Shown here: positions 9,799 to 22,600 of the stretch, in pieces
How the letters are laid out: each line of letters opens with the position of its first letter
How positions within the stretch are numbered: the first letter of the stretch is position 1
Assembly (NCBI GenBank): GCA_021927905.1
Contig: BLLK01000069.1
Span: 1,116,001 to 1,180,000, forward strand
Reading direction: 5' to 3'
Source: Chaetoceros tenuissimus
Taxonomy: Eukaryota; Bacillariophyta; Thalassiosirophyceae; Chaetocerotales; Chaetocerotaceae
Length of the DNA stretch: 64,000 nucleotides
The notes under the pieces: generated by a model
The model's database searches: none
What the model was told of the DNA's origin: nothing
What the model saw: the letters and a program-made list of their open reading frames with translations, nothing else
Position numbers and translations under genes: made by a program

Positions 9799-10508
9799 AT
9801 GGCAAGCAGAGGATCAAGTGTACAGCGTACTAGAACAAAGTCAAAGAGAAAAAAGCCAGAGTGTGAACTGGGAGCTAGTTGCCCATATCGGCATCAATAT
9901 CAACATCAACTTGAATTCTCGCACGGTGAGACAGAAACTGTACAAGAATCAGGGTAAGTGCAAACCTTTTCTACAATTTACAATTTTATTTTGATGAATA
10001 GGACATTAATTCATATTCCCTGTCATTGTCTTCAAAATCATCAAGAACTCGAGCAGGCACACGAGCAAGTACAGCTCCGTCATTTCAAGCATTTACCGGA
10101 ACTGGTCATACTTTGACAGCAGCATTGTCATCATCCAGAATGCAGAATAGACTTCGAACTTTAGATAACGCTAGACGGTCTGCAGCCAATGCTGCAGCAC
10201 AGCGAGCTGCAATGAGTAGAGTTGAAAGAGGAGTGGCCACTTCCACAGCAGTCTCTTCATCTTCTCGACGTGAAAACACGACTTTATCATCGTCACGATC
10301 AAATGCAAACAATTCAAGAAATAATAGAGTCAATAGGAACAATAGACAAAGTGAAGCCATAGTAATTGATGATGATGCTGAAAATCATGTGAACAATAAT
10401 AGAAATCAAAATAGAGATCCAAAGACCTCTGAAAGGAAAAAGCAAAAGATTTCAAACAATGACAGTCCAGAATGTATTGATTTGTGTAGTAGTAGCGATG
10501 AAGAATAG
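9799..10508 (+). CDS. PBZ-type zinc finger / SHP-box / SIM adaptor
   Basis: Spliced join(9799..9953,10046..10508), 205 aa; the 92-nt GT-AG intron is the only acceptor choice I found that keeps frame. Residues 19-42 fit the PAR-binding zinc finger pattern: Lys at -3, then C22-x5-C28-x7-H36-x5-H42 with a basic residue after Cys28 and Phe two before the last His; Leu24 replaces the usual Phe/Tyr. Residues 68-75, FTGTGHTL, match the FxGxGxxL SHP box that binds Cdc48/p97. Residues 157-162 (IVIDDD) and the C-terminus (ECIDLCSSSDEE) look like SUMO-interacting motifs, the second with phosphorylatable serines. The rest is Arg/Asn/Ser-rich and disordered. A nuclear DNA-damage or ubiquitin/SUMO adaptor role is inferred. 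Confidence 0.65.
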
Positions 10509-10685
10509 AACAAACGAGCAAAAGAGTTGTCGAATTACTGTCTAGTTTTGTTAGCAAATTTTATTTCTTTTCCCATTTTTGATTTTTTGTATGCGTACGT
10601 ACTTCACGCCATGAAGTCACAAACGGGTCGAATTTGATTTTATAAAACAAAAAAGTATCCCTGTCACGTTTTGCAACCCAATGCA

Positions 10686-13600
10686 ATGAGGACCAAGAGG
10701 TGGTGAGTTTATTCAATGAAGATCAAAATCTCTCTCAATGAGTTGTCTTTTCTAAGTCTTTCTCTTTCTTTTTGTCCAACTTGCAATTCAATCGAACCCG
10801 ATTCTTTCACAAATTTCTATTCTTCACAGGAAAGGGCTCCTCGTAGCATTCACTCTCTTACAGAGTGGAGATGCAATTCTTTCTGTGCCTGGACCAGTCT
10901 CGTCAGCAAGCTTGGAGAGTCTAGGTGCAGATTCTTTTCGAGTTTCGTTTGATCCGCCTGCTAGTGATGGAGGTTCTGATATTACTTCCTATTTGGTACG
11001 TACCGAAACTATCACAGAAAACTCGTAATCCACACTAAAGTTCTGATTCTCTTTTTGACTCTATAGGTTGAATGGGATACCAAAGCTGGTGTATCCGAGG
11101 TCCAAACAATCCAAACTCAACTTAGTCTTGACGCCAACGAAATTCAAACAATTACAACAACAGCCATAGATATTAACGAAGTTCAAATACTTCAATCGAG
11201 TGCGACTCCACAGGGTGAAGTGCAAGCCGTCACTGTTTCGCCTCCTCCTGGAGAGGTAGCTCTCGACTCCTTGTATCATTACTCTTTGAAACTGGATACC
11301 TCGAGCTCTGGTGGCGATATACAGTATTCAGGGCAAATCAGTACTACTGCTGATGCATCCGGATCTCATTCTTCGCTTGCGGAGATCATCGGAGCAATGT
11401 CCAATGTCGACGACATGCCTCAAGTATCCAAATCCAATATGAATAGTAACGGTGGTTTCACCTACTTGATTACTTTTCCAACTTCCATGAGGAATGTACC
11501 AGAGTTGGAGGTTTATGTTACTGACGTACCAGTATCCATTAATACAATCGAGGAAGCAAACTTGCTACAAGGACATTTTAATTTGGAATACGACGGTGAA
11601 GTTACTGATTTGATTCCAATCGATGCTAGTGAATCTGAAATGTACCATGCATTGATTAGTTTATCAACTATCCATGATGTGAAAGTTTCAAGAAGCGATG
11701 GCAATGATCAGAATGGATATACCTGGAGAATTGAATTCACTTCTGACCAGAATGGAGGTAATCTCGATGACATAATTGTGCACTCAGAAAACGTTTCATC
11801 TTCAGGAAGTGCAGCTGGGGCAAAGATAGAGCTTGTATCAGGAGGAACTGATGGAAGTTTTCTTTCAGGATCATTTGTGATTCATTTTGGTGCGTTAACC
11901 TTTGATTCAAATTTGATGATTCAATCTCTCCTTTCTCACTTCTCCATATTCCAAAATAGAAAATGAATCTTCCGCTCCTATTCCATTTAATGCTAGTCCA
12001 GATGAAATGAAGAAAAGTCTTCAAGACATCAGTTCGATTGGACCAATTGATGTTTCTAGAGATGGACCTTCACAGGTGGGAGGCTACAATTGGGATATTT
12101 CTTTTCTAGAAAATGTAGATATTTCGCACCATGGCGATGTACCTGAAATGACTATTTCGTCAAGTCTTGTAGCTGGAGATGGCGCTGATCCACAAGCGAT
12201 TGTGACTGAAACAAGAAAGGGTACATTCAAGGAGGTTCAACGAATCAGCATTTCTGCAGGTGGAATCAGTGTTGATCCTTCTTCATCTTTCAAGCTTGAG
12301 TTCAATGGGGAAACAACGGGAGATATTCTCGCTCTACCTTTGAATGGAAGTACATGTCTTGGTTCAACAGCTTCGAAGCAATTGATAACCACAAGTACCG
12401 AAGATACATCTTCAAGTGGAGGGGATGAGTCGGTTTCAATTCTTACAGAATTCACGATTTCGTACAAGGATTATACCACAAAACGAATCTATGCCAATGT
12501 GGATTCTTGTACAAATACTGCAGCTGTCATAGAATATGAGTTGTCAAGACTACCACCTCTGAATAGGGTAGTAGTCAGTGGCGAAGATAATGTCGGTGTT
12601 GATGGGGGTTGCAAATGGGAAATAACACTGTTGAGTGTAACTGGAAACCCTGAACTATTTCAAGGTACGTTTTCAAACCACTTTTTATGAATAAGGAGAT
12701 CTAAAGATCAAGTCTTTGACACCTCATTACTCCTTTTTGTCAATGAAAAAATAGTAACTGCGTTTCATGTGGATCTCGTGGCTGGTCCAGGATCAGATGT
12801 GATTATTGGCGTAGCTCCGTCAATCATTCGAGACAGAATTGTTGTGTCTCAACCAGATGAGTTTAGAGGGGACATCAATTTGATTCAAGCTGAATTGAGT
12901 AAACTGAATAGCATTGGCGACATTACTGTTAGTGCAGAGAATGAGGTTCCAGACCAATTCCTCCAATGCTCCTGGAAGGTGACATTTGAGAGCAAAGCAG
13001 GAGATATTTTGCCTCTTCGAGTTACAGCAAGTGGTACTGACAACTTCAGTGCTACTGCTACATTGGTTGGTGGTGATGTAATTGCGGTCCAAGATGATTT
13101 TGTGAAAGGAACTTCCAAATCAATATCTGGAGACTTCACTCTAGAATTTGACGGTTTGAAGACTCCGTACCTACCTCATGATGTTACTGCAACAGAAATG
13201 AGAGCTGCTATTGAAGGTCTTGGAAATACCGGTGGTGTTTCTGTCGATAGAGAAGGTCCGGATGTAAACGATTGCTTCAAATGGAAAATCACATTCTTAG
13301 ATCGTTTAGGCGATGTGCCAACAATTGTTGTAGATGGTTCCGATTTGAGCGGAACAGTACCATCAAGCACAGTTGAAGAAAATGTGAAGGGGCTTCGTCC
13401 TCCTTTCAATGGTCCTGATTACGGTTCAATGCTTATTACCGATCCTGATATCTCGACTGCTGTAGTTTCCACTCTGAAACAAGGAATTGGGTATTATGTA
13501 CAAGTTGCGGCATCCAATGCTCTTGGTAATGGTTCTTCCATATTAACTACACCAGCTCTAATTACACCGCTTCCCCATGTTCCAGAACCACCTCAAAATG

Positions 13601-16600
13601 TTTACTTGAAACATGTAGATGCTTCTTCAGTTGACCTTTTGATAGACCAACCTGAGAATGATTGGGGAGAAGAAATCAAATCCTACAAGGTTGAATATTC
13701 CACTTCGCCATTTCAAAGGGAGACACAACAAATTACGGTGCAATGTTCATCTACAACTGAGATCCAAAGAGTTGTCACCCAAGTTGATGACATCAATGAG
13801 ATCCAGTATCTCGTTGTGGATTCTGGATATAAAGGCAACGGGATTGTAAAGGAGATCCAAGAAATTAGTTGTGATGCTACAGGAGGTGAATTTGGATTAA
13901 CCTTTAACGAAGAGACTTTATTTTTGGACCATGGTGCAAGTGAGGACGATGTGAAGGATGCATTGGAAACAATGACAAATATTGAAGAGGTTCAAATCTC
14001 TTTTCTTGATGGTAATACTTATGCTTGTGTACAAGGCGGTAGTCGATTCACGGTTACATTTGTGTCAATGAGCGGTATTGATGGCAATTTGCCTCAATTG
14101 GAAACTATCACAAACCAACTTGAGGGAGCTAGAAAAGTTGAGATCAAGGCTGTTGTTGATGGTGACGCGCCAGTTCAAGGTTCATTCTCTCTTTCATTTC
14201 GTGGTTCAAGATCCAAAAGTATTATTATAGATACTGATACTTCAACTTTAGAGCAACATATTCAACAAGAACTTGAAAACCTTGACACATTAGGAAATGC
14301 AAGTGTTGTGGTTACACATGTCCCTTTATCTTCTGTTGGATCTGAGCTTGTTTACTCCATTGAATTCACTGGAGTCGGTGTTGGGGGCAATGTTCCTGCC
14401 GTGGAAGTAGTAGAAAGTGACAAACATGTTTCTGGCACTGAAGCGGATGTCTTTTTGCTTTCGGATGGTGATATGTTTCTGGCTCGAAATGGAATAGATG
14501 AATTCACTGGACTAGTTGGTAATGAATTGAAGGGATCTTTCCAACTTCGTTTGAGAGGACACACAACTGAGGATATTCCTTTCAACGCCTCCACAAACAC
14601 AGTCAAACAGAGACTAGAGAGTTTACCAAACATAGGCTCTGTAGACGTCACCAGAATTTTAACCAATGAAAGTGAATACTCTTGGACAATTACGTTCCAT
14701 GACAGTCCTAGAAACTTTGATAAACTTGAAGTCCTTAGTCATTTAGAGGGGCTGAGAGACGGATCTTCGTCAGCTAGTGCATACATCGAAGAAGTGCGTC
14801 AAGGAAGTGAGCGATTGAGAGGTCAATTTACGCTAACTTTTGATGATGGAAATGCTCAAGAAACGACTCAACCTTTGGATTATTTCATCTCAGCACTTGA
14901 CTTGAAGCAAGAAATAGAGCGTCTTTCCAATGTGGGTCTTGTGAGTGTGACGAGGAGTGTGGATGAAGATGGATTTTCTTGGGTTGTTGAATTTAGTGCA
15001 TGTGACTTGAAAGATTCACTTGATGTCTGCAATGATGGAGATTTGAAGCTTCTGCAAGTCACTAATTTGAGTCTTGTCGGATGTGGTGGGCCTTTACTTT
15101 CAGTAACCGAAATTACAGCAGGGACGACAGCAGATCCATGCCCTCATCTCGATGGAGGGCTGTGTTCCCATGTTCGCACGGTCCACGGCAACTTCCCTAT
15201 TCACCATCGCCTTGAGGGGTTGGAAGTAGGCCAAGAGTACTATGTACAAGCTCGCTTCAGGTCTAACAATGGTTACAGTACTCGAAGGTTGTCATCTCCA
15301 GAATCGATTGTGCCTGGATTTAACGTTCCTTCGGCACCTCCACCAGTTTTTCTCATTACTTCAAGTGCAACGAGTATTACTATCGGCTGGGAGACTCCTC
15401 ATTCTACTGGAGGTTCGCCAATTTATGGATACGAGCTATACATGGATGATTTGAGTGGTTTTGAGAGTATAATGATTCACGATGGTAGTGGTAAACCGCA
15501 GATAATGGAATATACTATCGAAACGTCTGACAAAGGACCTTTGAGTCAAATCGTTGAGACTGGTCGTCAGTATCGTTTCAAAGTTCGAGCAATGAACCTT
15601 TGTAAAGAGTACCAATCTAATGCAGGTCACTCAGAGCCTTGTTACGGACCATTTAGTCCAAGTCAAGTGTACACTGTAAGAGATCCTCGACCACCGTTGC
15701 CTCCACCCACACCAAGAAGAGCCGCTGAAACCGGCTCTATGACAGACAATACATCCATATCGTTAGTTTTTGATAGACCTTTGGACAACGGAGGATCACC
15801 AATAACCGGTTATATTCTGTACATGAAAGATTCGAAACAAACCACAGTCAGTTTTCCTTTGACTGCTTCTGATAGGTCTTGGACTGGTACAAATTTGGAG
15901 GAGGGCGAGGTTTATTCCTTTCATCTTGTTGCTTTGAACGAAAAAGGTAGAAGCGGCAATAGCCCAAGTTTGACAGTTATTGCAGCAACATACCCGGGAA
16001 GCAAAGCAGATTACTCACTAAATGATTATCACAGTTTTACAAGAGCATCGATCGTCGATGTGAATGAATCATCAATGAAAATTCAGTGGAACAAAGTGCA
16101 TGAAAACTTTGATGGTGGAAGTCCTGTGACAGGTTACAAACTGTTCATGTATCATGGAAAAAATGGTAATTCCGCAGAGCTTGGACAACAAGAAATTCAG
16201 AAAGTTTTCTTTACTGAATTCGACGAAACAGTCGGAGGTACTTTCACTTTGTCTTATCGAGGGGAAGAGACTGATCATATCGATGCGACTTCAAACTCAA
16301 ATGACATCAAGAATCATTTGGAAAATCTTTCTAGTATTAATGCTGTCCGTGTTTCTGATATTGAAAATGGTTGGGCAGTCACCTTTGTATCCGAGCCTGG
16401 GGACTTGCCACTCATGTCAGTCACAAAGGGCCGACTGACTGGACCAAATGGTTTGGATCTTCGTGTTGTTGAAGATTTGAAAGGATCTGATGCAATCGAG
16501 ATTTATGATGGATCTGAAGCTCCTCATGTGAATGAATTTCTTGTTACAAACCTCATTCCTGGTGAAAGGTATGCTTTCAAGGTTGCCCCGATCAATAGCA

Positions 16601-19600
16601 TTGGGATTGGTATACTGAGCGCTGAGTCGAAAAGTGCAATTGCAAGATCTGGGGCTAGTTCCAGTGAAACGACAGCATCGGGATCATCTTTGTATAGTGG
16701 TATTTCTGGTTCTATTCACGAAGTACAAATTGTTTCCTTTGTATCAAATGACTGTGAAAATGATGGATTGTTTTTATACTTTTTGGATAACGCAGAGTCT
16801 ACTCAAAATCTCTGTGGTGCTTCGTTTGAAGAATTTGAGGATGCTTTGAGTTCTTTAAGTGATGTGGGGAAGGTCCATGTCTCGCGACAAGAGTTTACAA
16901 ATACCAACGATGTTCATGGCTATACATGGTCTGTGACATTCTTGGAATGGATGGGAGATCCGCCACTCTTGAAAGTGCATTCGATGTATTTAGAAAACGG
17001 TCAAGATGCTTCTGGTAAGACGGGTGATGAAGGAATCTTTGTTTCCGAACTTTTAAAGGGACGAAAAAATGAATTTATAATTGAACCAAAGAAGGCTACG
17101 GGAACAGTTGTACGTGATGTTGATCTGTCTGGTGAACTGCAAGGTAAAGACATTTTCTTTACAGAGTTTTGGGAAGCCAATGAGAGTGCAAAGGATGGAT
17201 CCCATGAATGGCATTCTGATGGAGGTGTTGCAACGTACAACCCTATGCGATACGAGGAGCAGATTGTGACAGTACCAAAAGCTATTGGAGACTTTGTCTT
17301 GAGCATGAATACATCTGAAAATCTTCCAAATGGTAGACTTGGGGGGACATTGACTTCATCAGAAACAATGAATGGATCCTCTGTAAACAAGGAAATCATG
17401 GAACATGCTTTGAGGAATATGAACAATATTGGGAATGTAGTGATTTCGACAACAGACAATGTTGATACAATGAATTTTGTTGTAACATTCACTTCAGTTT
17501 ATGGTGAAATGCCCTTGTTTCAGTCTTCTCATGCTCAAGTCAAGGTACAAAGAGAAGACGAAATGCGGGGAGTCACTGAGATACAAACTGTCACCACATC
17601 TTCAGATAGAGTATTTGTTTATGAGACTCAGGGAATCACATTGGCGTCTATTGACAAAGACTTCAGTCTTTCTTTCCGAGGAGAATCCACTGAGGTCATA
17701 TCTTTATCGACACATCCCATAGAAAATGTAGCTGGTATTGTACAAGAACAAATGAATCAACTTGACAAAGTCAAGGTTGAAGTAACAATGAGCAATATTG
17801 ATACTTGGGTAACTGGGGACCCTTTGCTCTTTGATGTTTTCTTTTTCGAACCGGTAGGAAATCTTCCCTTGCTACATTCAGAAGATGTTACTATCCACGA
17901 AGTTGTGGATGGCTTTACTCCGTTGTCTGGATCATTTGTATTAAGCTATGCAAATGAGTATACTTCTGATATAGCATTTGATTCATCTCCAACTCAAGTC
18001 AAAATAGCGCTGGAATCATTACCTTCTATCGAAGAAGTTGATGTGAAAAAGAAAGACATGGGAACCGGATACAAGTGGGACATCACCTTCACCAAAGAGA
18101 TTGGAAATCTACCAAACATTGTTTCACACAACAATCGTTTCGAGGTGCAAAAACTCTCTTTCTTGGGAGGCTATCCAACTCCTTTGGGAGGCACCTTCAA
18201 GTTGATCTATGGTATGGATGAAACAAACCCAATGCCTTTTGATGTTTCCGGTGATACTCTCAAAGTAGAGTTGGAGCATCTTGCATCAGTTGAAAGAGTT
18301 GACGTTGAGAGAGTTGCAGGTAGTAATGGTCAAAACGACTGGCTCATTACATTTAGAACTCCTTCACTTCCGAAGAAACTTGAGATTCAATCTGGTAAAA
18401 TTACCGGCACACTCGACTCGTTTGATTGTACTATTATTATTGGCGGTGAAGAACCTTCTTTGATATCCCATGGAGGTGAAGATCCTCAAATTATATTCGA
18501 AGAGAAAGTGCCAGGACTCCCACACTATACAGCTGACTATATAATCGATGATGTAGGATCTTACTCCCTTGCAGTACTTCAGCTCGAAAAAGGAGGTCTC
18601 GCTGCTTGGTACTACGATAACCAGTGGTTGTCTGGAAAAGCAGCAATGAAAAGAATTGATGAAAATATTAACTTCAATTGGAATTTGGGAAGTATCACTG
18701 AATATGGACGTGATTATGTAAGCGTGAGATGGTGGGGAAAACTGAAACCGAAAACAAACGAGGAGTTCACATTTTACTTGTCCGTAGATGACGGTGCTAG
18801 ACTCTATATTGACCATGTATTACTGATTGATGCTTGGACCAGTGCTAGTAATGAAGAACACAAAGCCACCTTTCAATTGTCATCAAATCATTATCATGAT
18901 ATTAAACTTGAGTACAGGGAAGAGACTGAGCAGGCGCACTTGACCCTGTTCTGGAGTTCAGACTCGATTCAGAAAGAGATTGTACCGTCAGATGTACTCT
19001 ACCATGCTTCCCACATCAAAGGAAGTCCCTATCAAAATGAAATTGTTGCTGGTGCAGCTGACTATCCCTACAGCGAAATCATTGCACAACCAAACGTTCC
19101 GTACAATCAAACAAGAGCAGGAGAACCGACTCACTTCTTCATTCAGGCTAGAGACGCTCAAGGCAACATCAAGTCTAATGAGAATGGTCTAGTCATGTCA
19201 GATGAACAGTTTGTAGTAGAGATTAAATCTGAAGATAGTACTATCTTTGGTGACGTTCAGTATGTGGAAGGTGGAAAGTTTAGAGTTGATTACACCATTT
19301 TGAAAGCAGGGTCGTATACTGTTCATGTTCGTACTGGAGGAACAGATATTTATTGTGGTTACGGGGAAGATTTAAAATGCTCTCCTTTCAGTCTTGATGT
19401 AAAACCCGGACCTACGATTGCCAGTCTTTGTGAAGTTGAAAGTGTGGAAGGATCTCGTGATTACATGGTCGAAGCAAGAGCTGGTGAAGAAGGAAAGATT
19501 TTAATCCAAGCAAGGGATATCTATGGCAATTCTCAGAATGTACAAGAAGAAGGCTTTCACGCAGAGTTTGTCCTTGTAAATGATGTCAACATTCGATTTC

Positions 19601-22600
19601 GAGGTTACGTTGAGTATGTGGATGATGGATTATATCAAGGTTCATATTCCATTCCAAAAGCAGGAGTATACGAGGTTATCGTTTCCTTTAATGGAGAAGC
19701 CATTAGACACTGTGTAGGGTCTGTAGATCCATTGATTCGAGACCGCTCATACGATGGGATATCAGTTTACAAATCTCCTTCCACTTGTTCGTCCTATCTT
19801 TCTACGTTGACAGTTGTACACAACAACCTCCACCCAGCAAGTTCTACCGTGTCTGACTCAGAACAAATGGCCTTAGCTCATGCTACAGTTGGTGAGGTAG
19901 CAAGCTTTGTCATTGAATCTAGAGATAGTTTTGGTAATATTCGGAAAGGCTCAAATACAGTTGGTGTTGTAAGTTCCGGTGATGGGACATCAGATGCGTT
20001 TCTTGTTCATCTCGAAGGGCCAAGTGGTTATGAAGTCAAGTCGTCGTCGGCTGTTCAAATAATGACAAATACAGATTTGACAATACAGGGGTCCTTCAGA
20101 CTTGAGTTTAATGGAGCAGTGACTCCAGATTTTCAACATGATGTATCCCCACAGGCTCTTGAATCTATATTGAAAGGTTTGCTATCTCCATCATTAGAAG
20201 TTTTGGTTTCTGGAAAGGCAACCTCGATAGCGTCTTTTGAGTGGCAAATTACATTTATCAATTACTTACAGGAATGGAGTGAGTCTCCACTCAAACTGGT
20301 TGGAAGCAGTGATGGTGTCACTGATGTTATCAATCAAATGACACTGATAAAGGCTGGGGCCCTTGGAGAGTATCCTATTTCATACACTGTTTGGAAAACT
20401 GGTACTTACACTTTGAGTATTTCGGTACCCAGAGGGGAAATCGTAACTGGAAGTACTTATACTGTTGAAGTAGATGATGGTTCACTCTCCGCTAAAAGTT
20501 CCATTGCATTTGGAGATGGAATCACAGAAGGGATCGCAGGTGAACAAGCCACATTTTATGTTCAAACTAGAGACATTCATTCACCAGATATTCAAAGTAT
20601 TCAGACCATCGCAGACTCCTTGTCAGGTACATTTGTGATAAAATTCAATGAATTAGTCACTAACCCTATTCCAGTGAATGCAGAAGCTATTGTTGTCAAA
20701 AATGCTTTGGAGTCTCTAGAAGGCATTGGGCAAGTGGATGTTGAAAAGAGTAACCATGGTGTGTGCTCATCAACTGGTGCCTCTGATTCCTCAAAGCCAT
20801 GCGGAGTCAACATTTGGATTGTGACGTTTGCTCCTCTTGAAGGCGGTTGTAAGCCTCCCCTTTGGGACGCATGTCCATCGAATCTTGGAGAAATTGAACC
20901 TTTGGAGATCGATACTTCAAACATTATCCTTACAGAGGGCGGATCCAACATAAATTCATTAGAACTCATTAAGATTCGGTCCGGATCTTTTGGCAATAAT
21001 CGCACTCACGACGATTCTGATAAGATTTCATTTCAGCTTGTTCATGAAACTTCCCCTGGTGCAGTCATTGGTATCGATGACATTGAATACTTTGGGCAAG
21101 GTCTACATGCAGTCAAGTATACTCCGCTTCTCAGTGGTTTATACAATGTGAACTTGAAAGTAAATGATAAATCACTTTGGGGAGACTTTTCAAAGGGAGT
21201 CACGATAACATCATCAATCCCTTATGCAGTATCTTCCTATCACAATGCAAACATTGAAGTCACAGTAGGAGAAGTTGAAGAGTTTGTTTTGACAGCTTTA
21301 GATCGGTTTGGTAACTATTTACAAGAAGACAATAGTTATGACGATTACGATTTCATTGTGAAACTACACGGTGTTCCACATTCCTGCAGCGGTAGTCTTG
21401 AACATGATATCCGCTCTCTTGAAGTGGAAGAAAGCCCTGAAAAAGATGGAAGGTTCCATGTAACGTATATTCCAATGGTGGCCGGTCAATATACTCTTTC
21501 CATGATGTTGCGCTCCAAGGGGGGACTCTTGACATCTTATTTCTATAACATGGACTTTACTCAGCCTCTGACCAATGACATTGGAGGTAATGAGCCAAAT
21601 GTAGATTGGTGTCCAAATGGTGAATACGTTTGCGATTCAAACACACTTAGTCCAATCATCAATTTTGACTGGAAGAATTCTTCGCCACTTCCCGAGATCT
21701 CATCTTTTCCCTTAGACCACTTTTCCATTCGGTGGGAAGGAGAATTGTACATTCCTCAAAATGACACATACAAATTTTCATTCAAATTGGACGGCCTTGT
21801 CAGAATGAGAATCGGGTCCAAAATTGTTATTGATAACATGCCTCAAGCTGTCTCAGATGTTGCAGAGGGCCAACTTTATCTGGAAGGACAACAATTTTAT
21901 GAAATCGAAGTTGAATATGTCCACAAGAAGGATGAATCATTTATATCAATGTTTTGGGAATCGTCTTTCTTTGGAAAGCAGCTGCTGCCAAAATCTAATT
22001 TGTATTATACTCGTCACATCGGAGGTTCCACCAGTACACCAAGTCCATTGACTGTATACTCATCACCAGGGGACATTGCATCAACTTCTGAAGCAAATGG
22101 TGAAGGTGTAAAGACTTGCGTTGCTTCTACTATTTGCTCTTTCGCAGTCCAGACAAAGGATTCCTATGGAAATAATCGATTTACATTAGGTTCTGATCCT
22201 AACTTTGAAATTGAAATGATTGGAGTTGATTCTTGGGCAGGGAAAGGACGTAGAAATGATAATATTCTATCTACGTCCCCAATCAACATTTTGCCTTTGA
22301 TTCAAAATCAGGATTGGGATTTTGTAGCAACTGCTGACGTCACACACGGGTCCAATTTCATTACAAGTGTATCTCCTCTTCCTTTGCAACTAGCAACAGG
22401 TGATTCGATATCCATCAAAGGCCACTTGTACACTGTGAACAAAGATGCAAAAGTTTCCACGACACTGATTGAATTGAAAGAGTCATATTTTGGATCCACA
22501 GAATCGGGTATTGATATTTTCAAAATTCAAGAATGTGAAAGTGGTACTCATGTGATTACATATAACCCAACAGTGAAAGGATTGTACAATTTAGATATTC

